NCBI RefSeq assembly: GCF_022953055.1 | Contig: NZ_JALJEJ010000001.1 | Span: 620,001 to 684,000, forward strand | Direction: 5' to 3' | DNA length: 64,000 nt | DNA from: Mucilaginibacter straminoryzae | GTDB lineage: Bacteria; Bacteroidota; Bacteroidia; Sphingobacteriales; Sphingobacteriaceae | Shown: piece by piece, positions 1-10,437 of the stretch | How positions within the stretch are numbered: the first letter of the stretch is position 1 | How the letters are laid out: each line of letters opens with the position of its first letter | Translations under genes and position numbers: made by a program | Notes under the pieces: model-generated | Seen by the model: only the letters and a program-made list of their open reading frames with translations | What the model was told of the DNA's origin: nothing | Databases searched by the model: none

Positions 1-1
1 T

Positions 2-1495
2 TATATTCTTACCCCCGTTGCGCCCGAAACACCAAGAATTAACGGAGCGAGTGTGTTTGGTGTGCGTCCGGGTTCTCCGTTTATGTACCGCGTACCTGCA
101 ACAGGCAAACGCCCTATGAGATTTGCTGTACAGGGACTGCCCGCCGGGCTGACCATTAACCCGCAAACGGGTTTAATTACCGGTAAATTGACCAGGAAGG
201 GAGATTTTAAAGTTCAGCTGATGGCTACGAACAGCAAAGGGAAAGCTTCTAAAACCTTTCATATTATTTGCGGTGACCGCATCGCTTTAACACCGCCGAT
301 GGGATGGAATAGCTGGAATTGCTTTGCCGACCAGGTATCGGCAGATAAAGTAAAACGTGCCGCGCAGGCGATGGTAAAAAGCGGCCTGATCGATCACGGC
401 TGGACCTATATCAACATCGATGATTTCTGGCAGAACCACCGCGATCCGAAAGATCTGGCGTTGCATGGCAAATTTAGGAATGATGCGGGATACATTCAGC
501 CGAATGGGCGTTTCCCGGATATGAAAGGGTTAGCGGATGATATTCACCAAATGGGATTAAAAGCAGGTTTGTATTCCAGCCCTGGCCCCTGGACCTGCGG
601 CGGCTGCGCCGGAAGCTTTGGTTACGAAAAGCAGGATGCTGAAAGTTATGCAAAATGGGGTTTTGACTATCTGAAATACGATTGGTGTAGCTATGGCGGC
701 GTAATTAATGGAATGGCCGATAACGACCCGAATAAAGTGCCGTCGCTATCTTACAAAGGTGGTAATGACCTGGAAACAGCCATTAAACCTTACAGGTTAA
801 TGAGCGATTACCTGCGTAGCCAGCAACGCGATATCGTTTTTAGTCTTTGCCAGTATGGAATGTCGGACGTATGGAAATGGGGCGGTTCTATTGGTGGTAC
901 ATCTTGGCGTACGACCAATGATATTACCGATACCTGGGCCAGTGTAAAAGGTATTGCCCTGGTGCAGGATAAAGCAGCAGGCTATAGCAAACCTGGTAAC
1001 TGGAATGATCCGGATATGCTGGTATTAGGCGTAGTGGGCTGGGGTAATCCACACCCGACAAAGTTGAGACCTGACGAGCAATACCTGCACTTTAGCCTTT
1101 GGTGTATGTTCTCTGCACCGCTGCTCATCGGTTGTGATATGGAAAAGCTCGACGATTTTACGCTTAGTTTGCTTACTAATGATGAGGTGATTGCGCTTGA
1201 CCAGGACGCTTTGGGCAAGCAGGCCACTTGTGTTCAAACCATTGGTGATTTACGTATCTATGTAAAAGAGCTGGAAGACGGCAGCCGGGCGGTGGGATTT
1301 TGCAACTTCGGGCTGGAAAAGGCAGCGTTAAACTATAACGACTTTAAAAAACTGGGCATCGCAGGCAACCAAAAGGTTCGCGATCTCTGGCGGCAGAAAA
1401 CATTGGCAACCATCAACACGCAATCAGATAAAATAGCGGTTAATGTTCCTGCACATGGCGTATTATTGTATAAGTTTACCCCAGTGAAGAAATAA
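2..1495 (+). CDS. GH27 alpha-galactosidase, 5' partial
   Basis: Hydrolyses terminal alpha-galactosyl residues, probably in the periplasm or at the cell surface. The frame is already open at base 2, and the residues before the GTG at 53 (ending PRINGAS) continue a conserved N-terminal domain, so that GTG is not the start; the true start and signal peptide lie outside the window. Order seen: an Ig-like putative-Ig (He_PIG type) domain up to about base 270, then the GH27 barrel opening with PPMGWNSWN, then a C-terminal beta-sandwich. The expected nucleophile Asp is in KYDWC (bases 680-682) and the acid/base Asp in TTNDI (920-922). The enzyme class is secure from these motifs; the physiological substrate is inferred from the neighbouring xylan-type enzymes as galactosyl side chains. 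Confidence 0.93.
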   Translation, partial: YILTPVAPETPRINGASVFGVRPGSPFMYRVPATGKRPMRFAVQGLPAGLTINPQTGLITGKLTRKGDFKVQLMATNSKGKASKTFHIICGDRIALTPPMGWNSWNCFADQVSADKVKRAAQAMVKSGLIDHGWTYINIDDFWQNHRDPKDLALHGKFRNDAGYIQPNGRFPDMKGLADDIHQMGLKAGLYSSPGPWTCGGCAGSFGYEKQDAESYAKWGFDYLKYDWCSYGGVINGMADNDPNKVPSLSYKGGNDLETAIKPYRLMSDYLRSQQRDIVFSLCQYGMSDVWKWGGSIGGTSWRTTNDITDTWASVKGIALVQDKAAGYSKPGNWNDPDMLVLGVVGWGNPHPTKLRPDEQYLHFSLWCMFSAPLLIGCDMEKLDDFTLSLLTNDEVIALDQDALGKQATCVQTIGDLRIYVKELEDGSRAVGFCNFGLEKAALNYNDFKKLGIAGNQKVRDLWRQKTLATINTQSDKIAVNVPAHGVLLYKFTPVKK

Positions 1496-1564
1496 TTATC
1501 GTTTCAAAACCTGCAACAGCTGCGGCTGCGTTTGCGCAGCGATCAAAAATGGTATTACAAAAGA

Positions 1565-1591
1565 TCCTCCCCTAAAAGCGGAGGGTTTTTT
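1565..1591 (+). terminator. Rho-independent terminator after GH27
   Basis: Arms CCTCC and GGAGG close a 9-nt loop and are followed by TTTTTT, 70 bases after the GH27 stop. The stem is short but GC-rich and the T-run is good. Confidence 0.6.
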
Positions 1592-1844
1592 GTTAATCAC
1601 CCATTCAGCATCAACTGTTAGCCATTATAAAAACGCACTCGTTGCATTATAATGTAGCGGATGTAGCTTTGTGCTTATTCATCTACCTTTTTCTATTGCA
1701 ATTGATTAATCTTGCCTTCTCAAAGGATACTATTGAATCGCCATTAATGTGCTAAGTGCCTTTGATAATAGAAAGGTGCTTTTTGACCTTTATTTTCTAT
1801 TTACCTGTCAGCGTGAATAAACAGCAGTACATTATATAAAAGAA

Positions 1845-1868
1845 AAGGCTGCCCGCGTGGGCAGCCTT
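1845..1868 (-). terminator. Terminator of the first susCD operon
   Basis: Perfect 10-bp inverted repeat AAGGCTGCCC/GGGCAGCCTT around a 4-nt loop. On the minus strand the hairpin is followed by a T-rich tail (TTCTTTTAT). It lies 28 bases beyond the susD stop, so it ends the susC-susD transcript. Confidence 0.8.
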
Positions 1869-1895
1869 AGTAAAACCAATTATGAATGTACTAAA

Positions 1896-3812
1896 TTAAT
1901 AGCCAGGATTTTGATAAGCGGCTTTTTCAGCAGGTGTCATATCGAAAGAATCGATAGTACTTTGCGGAATCGGACGCAGATAGTGGAATGGCTGAATAGT
2001 GCGTGTAAACTTTTGCGGGTTATGGTCGCCAAAGGTTGGTCCGCAAATGGTATAAGTAGCAGCAATGTCAGACCAGGTTTGCGTACGGATCAGGTCGTAC
2101 CAACGGCCGCCTTCACCATAATATTCGCGTGAACGCTCTGCAAGCAGATAGTTGAGGTCGATAGTTGCAGGTGTAGCAGCAAGCATAGCCTGGCTGTCGT
2201 CTTCAGTTTTTACTTTATTTCCGTTGTTGTCAAAACGCCATTTACCTGCACGGGCACGGATAACGTTGATCAGGTCTCTTGCTGATTTTCCGGCTGTAGT
2301 ATTGGCACCTTTTATTGCAGCTTCCGCAGCAATAAAATAAAGCTCTGAAAATTTAGCAATCGGGAATGGACGGGTGCTGCCTGCATTAGGCTGACCTAAA
2401 CCAGTACCGTTATCTGTACGGTAAGGACCTAATTTCCAAATACCAGGGTACATAATCCGGCTGATACCGCTTGGGTTAACCACCCAGTCTGAACGGTTCG
2501 GCAGTACACCCGCACCCACGTTACCGTTAGAAGCAGCGTATGTTACCGCATTGTTGTCGTCATTCAGGAACGTTAAAACAGCATCACCAGGCGATACCGG
2601 AAGTCCGTTGGCATTTGCAACAGTTTTAGAAGTGCTGCCACCTTTTGGCCAGTTACCGCGGTAAACTGTGGTAAAGGTTCCATCGTAACGCGAATCATTT
2701 GTTTTATCAGCAAAGGTGTTTTTAAATACTTCTATGGGTGGTGCCATACGTACCCACGGACGGCCTAAGTGCTGATCAGCTTCACGTAAAACGAGATTTT
2801 CGGTTGTTCTGATGTTCGGATAGTTCCAGGTTAACATCCAACTGGCAAAGTTATCCGGAGCACCACCGCTACCAAAGGTAAGGCTTGATCCATTGTATTT
2901 TTCGCTAGTCTGGGTGTGATCTGCATACAACACAATTTCGCTGTTACGATCATTAGAACCTACGTTTACATCATAATAGGTAGGCTGTAATGCAAATGGT
3001 CCCGGATCATTGATCGCAGCAGTTGCCAGATCATAAGCAGCTTGGAAATACCAGGTCGCGTCATGACCATTCGGATCAGTACGGTTGGTAACCGGATACG
3101 TAGGAATGTTCTTAGGGTTTTGTAACCACCATGCATAAGTAAGATATGCTTTGGCTAAGTATAAGCGCGCTGCTGTTTTGGTTACACCACCAACAACACG
3201 ACCAGTAGCTGGCAGGTCGTTGATTGCCTGTAACAGGTCAGGGAAGATCGCTTTGGTATATACTTCCGGCACGGTGTTACGTTTAGAAGTACGGATAGGG
3301 TTGATGTTAAATTTCAACAAACCGGAACCAAGATCGAGCGGTACACCACCGTAAGTTTGAACCAGCAGGAAATAATCAAACGCCCTAAAGAAGCGTGCTT
3401 CTGCAAGCAATGGAGCAGATACCCCGGCCGCGGTGCCATTTTCAATTACACCGCTGGCGGTATTAATTGCCGGGAAGGCTTCTCCCCAGGGGATACTGCT
3501 TGGAAAAGTGTTAGACTGGAGGTTGCTTACACTGGTATAATCGTAATCTTTAAAGTTACCATCAGCACTTTGGCCCCAGGTAGCTTCATCTGTGCCTGTT
3601 ACACCACTGTTGTAATAGTAAGCCTGGCCGTAAATATTACGTAAATGGTAATAAAGATAGGTTAAACCGCCTGTTACGCCCTGCTCTGTCTTAAAATATT
3701 CTGGTGTAAAGGTAGAGCGTGGGTTTTCATCCAGGATCTTTTTACAACCGGTGGTTAAAAGGCCCACTAAAAGCGTGCCTCTTAAGATGTTTTTAGTTAT
3801 ATTCCTTCTCAT
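1896..3812 (-). CDS. susD: SusD/RagB family glycan-binding lipoprotein
   Basis: Surface lipoprotein that captures oligosaccharides and forms the lid over its SusC partner. The N-terminus is a type II signal peptide with lipobox LTTG-C, Cys at residue 23, followed by KK. The 638-residue length is normal for a large SusD. The family's helical TPR-like core is visible (ARFFRAFDYFLLVQTYGGVPL; later the family motif LLAERSREYYGEGGRWYDL near the C-terminus). It starts 11 bases after the stop of the susC gene and clearly shares its transcript, which ends at the hairpin at 1845-1868. The ligand cannot be read from sequence; a xylan-derived oligosaccharide is inferred from the nearby GH43/GH39/GH95/esterase genes. 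Confidence 0.95.
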   Translation of the reverse strand: MRRNITKNILRGTLLVGLLTTGCKKILDENPRSTFTPEYFKTEQGVTGGLTYLYYHLRNIYGQAYYYNSGVTGTDEATWGQSADGNFKDYDYTSVSNLQSNTFPSSIPWGEAFPAINTASGVIENGTAAGVSAPLLAEARFFRAFDYFLLVQTYGGVPLDLGSGLLKFNINPIRTSKRNTVPEVYTKAIFPDLLQAINDLPATGRVVGGVTKTAARLYLAKAYLTYAWWLQNPKNIPTYPVTNRTDPNGHDATWYFQAAYDLATAAINDPGPFALQPTYYDVNVGSNDRNSEIVLYADHTQTSEKYNGSSLTFGSGGAPDNFASWMLTWNYPNIRTTENLVLREADQHLGRPWVRMAPPIEVFKNTFADKTNDSRYDGTFTTVYRGNWPKGGSTSKTVANANGLPVSPGDAVLTFLNDDNNAVTYAASNGNVGAGVLPNRSDWVVNPSGISRIMYPGIWKLGPYRTDNGTGLGQPNAGSTRPFPIAKFSELYFIAAEAAIKGANTTAGKSARDLINVIRARAGKWRFDNNGNKVKTEDDSQAMLAATPATIDLNYLLAERSREYYGEGGRWYDLIRTQTWSDIAATYTICGPTFGDHNPQKFTRTIQPFHYLRPIPQSTIDSFDMTPAEKAAYQNPGY

Positions 3813-3823
3813 TGTCTATATGA

Positions 3824-6800
3824 TTAAAATGTCACGTTTACGCCAAGTATGTAATTTCTGGTAGACGGTGCGTTGGTACCTATGGTAAGGATACGTCTTA
3901 ATTGGTAAGAAAGAGGTACTGCGGCATTTTCATTACCCCCAGAGTTGGTTTCCGGATCCATACCAGACATTCTGTGGTAAGGAGAGAAAAACACGAACGG
4001 GTTTTGTGCGGTGAAATAACCACGTAGTCTTATGCCACCTTTTTTGCTTACCAATTTGCTGAAATCATAACCTAACGTAATAGTGCGAATTTTTAAGTAA
4101 GAAGCATCAAAATAACCAAGAGTGCTTCCATAGCGTGGATTATCGCCGTCCTGCACGCCACCAGGTTTAGGGAATCTTGCTCCTGTATTGGTTGGTGTCC
4201 AATAATCTACTTCAACGTTATTTCTGCGACCTGTAAGCATGTTCAGATAACCGCTTGAGCCGTATAGCGTACTATTTAATAAGCCGCCGTATTTAAATGC
4301 CGCTACCATAGATAAGTCGAATCCTTTGTAGGCAACTCTTGTGTTAAAGCCACCTTGTAGTTTGGGGTCTACATCCAGAATTTGGCGGTCTGCAGATCCG
4401 ATAGCTCTTGTTGGCTTTCCTGTAGCATCATAAGTGCCCGTATAAAGTACCTTAATCATACCCACGTTGCCACTTGGTTCAAGCGTAGTTAAATAAGGGT
4501 CATTTTGTTGCCACAAACCGATTCTTTTATAATCGTATATGGCGTTGATGTTATGGCCCACAAACCACCAGTTGCCTTCATCTCTGGTTGCACCGTTAGC
4601 CAAGGCTACCAATTTATTGCGGTTAGCATACAGGTTGATGCCCACATCCCAAGTCCAGCCGCTGACATTATTCAAAATAGTACCGTTTAGGCTTAGTTCG
4701 ATACCTTTATTTTGTGTTCTGCCAACGTTAGCTGTGTAGTTATTGAATCCATTTGTAATCGGAATTTGAACATTTAGCAACAGGTCTTTGGTATTGGTTT
4801 TATAAGCCTCAATAGTACCCCAGATTCGGTTTTTCAATATGGAGAAATCTAAACCTAAGTTATAAGTTTCAGAATACTCCCAACCTAATGTGGGGCTTGG
4901 GGCTTGCGTTACATAATATCCAGTTTGGTAATTGCTGTCGCCGAAATTGTATTGACGAGGGGTTAAAACACCTAAGGTTTGATAAGGATTTACCGCCTGA
5001 TTAGAGGTTTGGCCGTAACCAACACGTAGTTTTAACCTGTCAATCGCGTTAATACCCTTCATGAAGGATTCATTAGTAATATTCCAGCCTGCCGAAATTG
5101 CAGGGTAGGTATGCCATTTGTGCCCAGGGGCCAGGCGCGAAGAACCGTCAGAGCGTAAGGTTGCAGAGATCATGTAACGGTCATCATAAGAATACATTAC
5201 ACGGCCCATATATGATTGCAACCCTGTTAAGCTGTAATTGCCTGGATTGATTGTCACCTCACCTGTTGCAGCGCCCAGGTTGTAAAATTGGAAAGCATCT
5301 GAAGGGATATTTTTTGCACTCATTGAAGAGCTGTTATACTTGTTTTGCTCTGCAGAGTATAAAGCAACCACGTTGATGTTATGCTTTTGTGCAAAGGTGT
5401 GATCGTAAGTTAACAGGTTTTCGATAGTCCAGTGATAGGTTTGTGCATTGTTAACTGTCGCCGTAGAAGGTGTAGTTACGGTAGTGCTGTTAATACCGGT
5501 GCCGGTATAATTACCGTAGTTGCTTTGAATGAAATCTAAACCAAGGTTTACACGATATTTCAAGCCATCAACCCATGGAATTCTAACTTCGCCATAAGTT
5601 GAGTTGTAGGTGGCAAAGCCCCGTGTTTCATCAAGCCATTGATTGTGCAAACCATTAACTACATCTTTAGTTAGGATGAAAGTTTCATCTAACGGCATTT
5701 TTACCGTTCTTTTCAGCGTGCCATCTGCTTTATATGGATTGGCAATAGGAGTGGTGCTCAGCGCGCCGTAAATGCCTACCTGGTTACCTTCTGTCAGGTT
5801 GTAATTACTATTATTGGTAAAGCCTATTTTTACATATTTACCCACCTGCTGGTCAACAGATCCGCGCATAGAATAGCGGGTATATTGCTGGGTAGGGATT
5901 AAGCCCTGGTTTTTGTAATAACCACCGCCAAAGTTGTAGCTACCGGTTTGCGTTCCACCAGAAACACCAACATCATTACTGGTTACCATACCATCGCGGT
6001 ACAACAATTTCTGCCAATCAGTGTTTACATCGTTAGATTCATCGCCTGAAACATTATACAAACCTGCTGCTTTACGCAATGCAACAAATTCAGGTCCGTT
6101 CATCATTGGGTATCTGGCAAATAACTTTTGTTTACCGTAATAAGCGTTGTAGCTGATTTTAGCAGGTGTATTGGCCTGGCCTCTGTTGGTAGTGATCAGG
6201 ATTACACCATTAGCGCCACGTGAACCGTAAATAGCGGTGGCAGACGCATCTTTTAGGATGTCGATACTTTTGATGTCGTTCGGGTTAATATCACCAAGCG
6301 AGCCAGGGAAAGGAATTCCGTCTAATACAACCAAGGGGTCATTGCTGGCGTTAAGTGAGCGTGCACCGCGGATCAGGATCTGCATGTTGGCGCCTGGCTT
6401 ACTGTTATTCTGCGTAATCTCCACACCTGGAAGGCGTCCCTGCAAAGCCTGGCTGATGTTAGGTGAAGGTACATCACGTAGTTTATCGCCTCCTATGGAT
6501 GAAACAGAGCCTGTAACAGCCTCGCGTCTTTGCGTACCGTAACCAATTACCACCACCTCGCTCAGGTCTTTAGAGTTTTTAGCAAGGGTAATGGTACCCA
6601 GGTTACGGGTAGCGTTAATTGGTTTAGTTTGTTCTATGTAACCTACAAAGGAAATGGAAACTGCTTTTGTGGTTGCAGGTACGTTAAGGGTGAAGTCGCC
6701 ATTAAGGCCTGTAGAAGCAGCAGCAGAGCCGCCAACGGCTTTAACGGTCGCGCCGGGAAGCGGCTCGCCTTTTTCGTCCACCACCTTTCCGCGCACAGCA

Positions 6801-6898
6801 ACGGTTTGCGCATACGTTACAATAGAAACTATGTTCAATAAGAATATTGATAAACATAATTTCCAGCATGTTAAATTAAATAGTCGAAGTTTTCTCAT
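3824..6898 (-). CDS. susC: SusC/RagA TonB-dependent outer-membrane transporter
   Basis: TonB-dependent beta-barrel that imports oligosaccharides across the outer membrane together with SusD. Residues 1-31 form a signal peptide ending TYAQ. Residues about 33-115 are a carboxypeptidase-regulatory-like domain (GKVVDEKGEPLPGATV). The TonB-box/plug region follows (EVVVIGYGTQRREAVTGSV, then ILKDASATAIYGSRGANG near residue 220), then the barrel, ending in a terminal Phe (GVNVTF). The 1024-residue length is typical. There is no STN domain, so this is not a FecR/sigma-factor-coupled transporter. The ATG at 6898 is preceded by a leader with a small hairpin (6942-6960). It is divergent from the SDR gene across 682 bases. 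Confidence 0.96.
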   Translation of the reverse strand: MRKLRLFNLTCWKLCLSIFLLNIVSIVTYAQTVAVRGKVVDEKGEPLPGATVKAVGGSAAASTGLNGDFTLNVPATTKAVSISFVGYIEQTKPINATRNLGTITLAKNSKDLSEVVVIGYGTQRREAVTGSVSSIGGDKLRDVPSPNISQALQGRLPGVEITQNNSKPGANMQILIRGARSLNASNDPLVVLDGIPFPGSLGDINPNDIKSIDILKDASATAIYGSRGANGVILITTNRGQANTPAKISYNAYYGKQKLFARYPMMNGPEFVALRKAAGLYNVSGDESNDVNTDWQKLLYRDGMVTSNDVGVSGGTQTGSYNFGGGYYKNQGLIPTQQYTRYSMRGSVDQQVGKYVKIGFTNNSNYNLTEGNQVGIYGALSTTPIANPYKADGTLKRTVKMPLDETFILTKDVVNGLHNQWLDETRGFATYNSTYGEVRIPWVDGLKYRVNLGLDFIQSNYGNYTGTGINSTTVTTPSTATVNNAQTYHWTIENLLTYDHTFAQKHNINVVALYSAEQNKYNSSSMSAKNIPSDAFQFYNLGAATGEVTINPGNYSLTGLQSYMGRVMYSYDDRYMISATLRSDGSSRLAPGHKWHTYPAISAGWNITNESFMKGINAIDRLKLRVGYGQTSNQAVNPYQTLGVLTPRQYNFGDSNYQTGYYVTQAPSPTLGWEYSETYNLGLDFSILKNRIWGTIEAYKTNTKDLLLNVQIPITNGFNNYTANVGRTQNKGIELSLNGTILNNVSGWTWDVGINLYANRNKLVALANGATRDEGNWWFVGHNINAIYDYKRIGLWQQNDPYLTTLEPSGNVGMIKVLYTGTYDATGKPTRAIGSADRQILDVDPKLQGGFNTRVAYKGFDLSMVAAFKYGGLLNSTLYGSSGYLNMLTGRRNNVEVDYWTPTNTGARFPKPGGVQDGDNPRYGSTLGYFDASYLKIRTITLGYDFSKLVSKKGGIRLRGYFTAQNPFVFFSPYHRMSGMDPETNSGGNENAAVPLSYQLRRILTIGTNAPSTRNYILGVNVTF

Positions 6899-6941
6899 GT
6901 TATTGGATTTATCAATTGACGTACAAATGGTTCTAAATGTC

Positions 6942-6960
6942 CGGCTATCCTTGATAGCCG
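6942..6960 (-). promoter_or_regulatory. Hairpin in the susC leader
   Basis: Perfect 8-bp stem CGGCTATC/GATAGCCG with a 3-nt loop, 44-62 bases before the susC ATG. It is not followed by a T-run in either direction, so it is not an ordinary terminator. A role in mRNA stability or post-transcriptional control is only a guess. Confidence 0.45.
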
Positions 6961-7065
6961 CTGTTAATGAAAGGAGCTAAGTTTTCATCGTACTTAAATA
7001 TTTTAGGTCTTTCTGCTATTGGTACAGACGTTTGGTTGCTTACTATTCTTGATGCATCTTTTAAT

Positions 7066-7080
7066 GCAATCGATTTCATA
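7066..7080 (+). promoter_or_regulatory. LacI-type operator-like site 1 (susC side)
   Basis: GCAATCGATTTCATA matches site 3 (24274-24288) at 13 of 15 positions. The core is built around a central CG flanked by AAT/ATT, as in LacI-family operators. It lies 167 bases upstream of the susC ATG. The regulator gene is not in the window. Confidence 0.45.
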
Positions 7081-7160
7081 ATAGGAGCCGACAAATGGTG
7101 TCTTTACTTTCAGCTTATTGGTTTAATAAAAAATGGTATTGGTTTATAGCTTAGTTGGGC

Positions 7161-7175
7161 TAATGTAACAAATTT
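7161..7175 (+). repeat. Direct-repeat half-site TAATGTAACAAATTT
   Basis: The 15-mer TAATGTAACAAATTT occurs here and again at 7219-7233, where it forms the right arm of a perfect inverted repeat. The two copies are 58 bases apart, start to start. Confidence 0.5.
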
Positions 7176-7207
7176 ATAGCCTTTTGCAATGTTGCTAAGT
7201 TCTATTG

Positions 7208-7230
7208 TTTGTTACACTTAATGTAACAAA
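7208..7230. promoter_or_regulatory. Perfect 9-bp inverted repeat, probable operator
   Basis: Arms TTTGTTACA and TGTAACAAA enclose CTTAA. With the extra half-site at 7161-7175 this resembles a dimer-binding operator placed between the divergent susC and SDR genes. It is distinct in sequence from the CAATCGATTG motif, so a second regulator would be needed. Confidence 0.5.
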
Positions 7231-7485
7231 TTTCGTTAAAAACATACTACAAATGTTTAAAAAGTGCCTTTAAAACCGTTATAATAAACATTCGTGATAC
7301 GACTGGAATTAGCAACTTTTTAGCAGTATGTATTATTTTTTGATACATTTTTATTTTTCCTGCTCTATTAATTAAAAAACATTTTTGTTAAGGCGGTTTT
7401 ACTGCAATATGTATCTTGTGCGGGTGAAATCACTTGTAAAAAATCTTTTTTTGTAAAAGATGTTACGATTTTTTCAAGTATAATT

Positions 7486-7500
7486 ACAATCGATTGCGTA
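7486..7500 (+). promoter_or_regulatory. LacI-type operator-like site 2 (SDR side)
   Basis: ACAATCGATTGCGTA contains the perfect palindrome CAATCGATTG and differs from site 3 at 24274-24288 in one of 15 bases. It lies 80 bases upstream of the SDR start codon. Confidence 0.55.
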
Positions 7501-7580
7501 AGGTTATCGAGGTCATGAATAACGTTCAATCACCAATAAGCCTGACATAAATAACAATATAGATTTAGTATATAAATAAT

Positions 7581-8393
7581 ATGAACAGTTTTTCACTTGA
7601 AAATAAGGTGATCATGGTAACCGGCGGAACCGGCATTTTAGGGCAGGCATTCATCAAAGCTATTGCAGAAGCAGGCGGTACTGTTGCGGTATTGGGCCGA
7701 AACCAGAAAGTTGCAGAAGAACGTGTAGCCGAACTGAAGGCTACAGGCGCCAAAGCAATTGCGCTTATTGCTGATGTTACCAAAGAAGACGAACTAAAAG
7801 AAGCCCGTAAGCAACTGCTGGATACCTACGGCCGCATCGATGGCCTGGTAAATGGTGCGGGGGGTAACATGCCTGCTGCTGTGGTACAGCCAAAGGACGA
7901 TATCTTCTCTTTAAATATGGAAGGTTTAAGGCAGGTAATGGATCTGAATCTTTTCGGTACGCTACTGCCTACGCAGGTATTTGGTGAGGCCATGGCGGGA
8001 AATGAGACCGGCAGCATTATCAATATCTCATCTATGGCTTCGCAACAGGCGGTTACCAAGGTTTTGGGGTATAGCCTGGCCAAGGCAGCGATAGATTTAT
8101 ATACCAAATGGTTTGCGGTGGAACTGGCCAACCGTTACGGCGATAAACTACGGATGAACGCCATCGCACCGGGATTCTTCCTGACAGAACAGAACCGTAC
8201 ACTATTAACCAATACCGACGGTTCGTACACCGAACGGGGCAACCTGGTGATTGCGAACACGCCTTATAAACGTTTTGGTGATCCGCAGGAGTTAGTAGGC
8301 GCGTTAATCTGGCTGCTGAGTGATGCTTCTAAGTTCGTTACCGGAACAGTGGTGAACGTAGATGGTGGGTTTTCTGTATTCAGCGGGGTTTAA
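7581..8393 (+). CDS. SDR oxidoreductase, mannonate/fructuronate reductase type
   Basis: Classical short-chain dehydrogenase of 270 residues. The NAD(P)-binding motif TGGTGILG is at 14-21 and the catalytic set is Ser151, Tyr164 and Lys168 (YSLAK). The C-terminal part (EQNRTLL, then TPYKRFGDPQELVGALIWL, ending VDGGFSVFSGV) is the pattern I associate with the SDR version of D-mannonate oxidoreductase (UxuB-like), which interconverts D-fructuronate and D-mannonate in glucuronate breakdown. That role would suit a glucuronoxylan locus. A 2-keto-3-deoxygluconate-type or other sugar SDR is the alternative. The gene stands alone between a long regulatory region carrying an operator-like site and a bidirectional terminator. 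Confidence 0.8.
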   Translation: MNSFSLENKVIMVTGGTGILGQAFIKAIAEAGGTVAVLGRNQKVAEERVAELKATGAKAIALIADVTKEDELKEARKQLLDTYGRIDGLVNGAGGNMPAAVVQPKDDIFSLNMEGLRQVMDLNLFGTLLPTQVFGEAMAGNETGSIINISSMASQQAVTKVLGYSLAKAAIDLYTKWFAVELANRYGDKLRMNAIAPGFFLTEQNRTLLTNTDGSYTERGNLVIANTPYKRFGDPQELVGALIWLLSDASKFVTGTVVNVDGGFSVFSGV

Positions 8394-8410
8394 TCTTAAT
8401 TATATAATAT

Positions 8411-8451
8411 CGCAAAAGCCGGTATTGCTGAGTGCGATACCGGCTTTTGCG
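8411..8451. terminator. Bidirectional terminator between SDR and esterase genes
   Basis: Perfect 15-bp arms CGCAAAAGCCGGTAT and ATACCGGCTTTTGCG around an 11-nt loop, lying between two convergent genes. The A-rich and T-rich stretches within the arms could serve both strands. Confidence 0.85.
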
Positions 8452-8476
8452 TTAGATATTATGTAGGATTTATACC

Positions 8477-10402
<1,926 letters not shown>

Positions 10403-10437
10403 TTATGGTGATAAGTTTGTTTTAATTCTATAAGCAG

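Larger units (their letters stand above)
1496..1895. other. Convergent intergenic region between GH27 and susD
   Basis: This 400-base stretch separates two genes pointing at each other. It contains a perfect 6-bp stem hairpin at 1525-1540 without a T-run, a terminator for the + strand at 1565-1591, a weaker stem AAAGGT/ACCTTT at 1772-1791, and a strong terminator for the minus strand at 1845-1868. I see no credible open reading frame between about 1600 and 1840. Confidence 0.6.
6899..7580. other. Divergent regulatory region between susC and the SDR gene
   Basis: This 682-base AT-rich gap contains no convincing gene. A 60-codon ORF at 6967-7149 has no family resemblance and overlaps regulatory-looking sequence. 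The region holds a hairpin in the susC leader (6942-6960), two copies of the 15-mer operator-like motif (7066-7080 and 7486-7500), a perfect inverted repeat (7208-7230) and a duplicated half-site (7161-7175). On the minus strand 7169-7176 reads TAAATTTG, a match to the Bacteroidota -7 consensus TAnnTTTG, but I see no well-spaced -33 element. Confidence 0.6.

Noticed and set aside
53..55. GTG as the start of the GH27 gene
   Set aside because: The frame is open to base 2 and the residues before the GTG continue the conserved Ig-like domain, so the gene is truncated by the window.
1857..2132. ORFs antisense to susD, HTCS, kinase and GH genes, of which this is one example
   Set aside because: They are shadows of well-supported genes in other frames, with no domain or export features of their own.
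6967..7149. 60-codon ORF in the susC/SDR intergenic region
   Set aside because: No family resemblance, no ribosome site, and it overlaps operator-like sequences.
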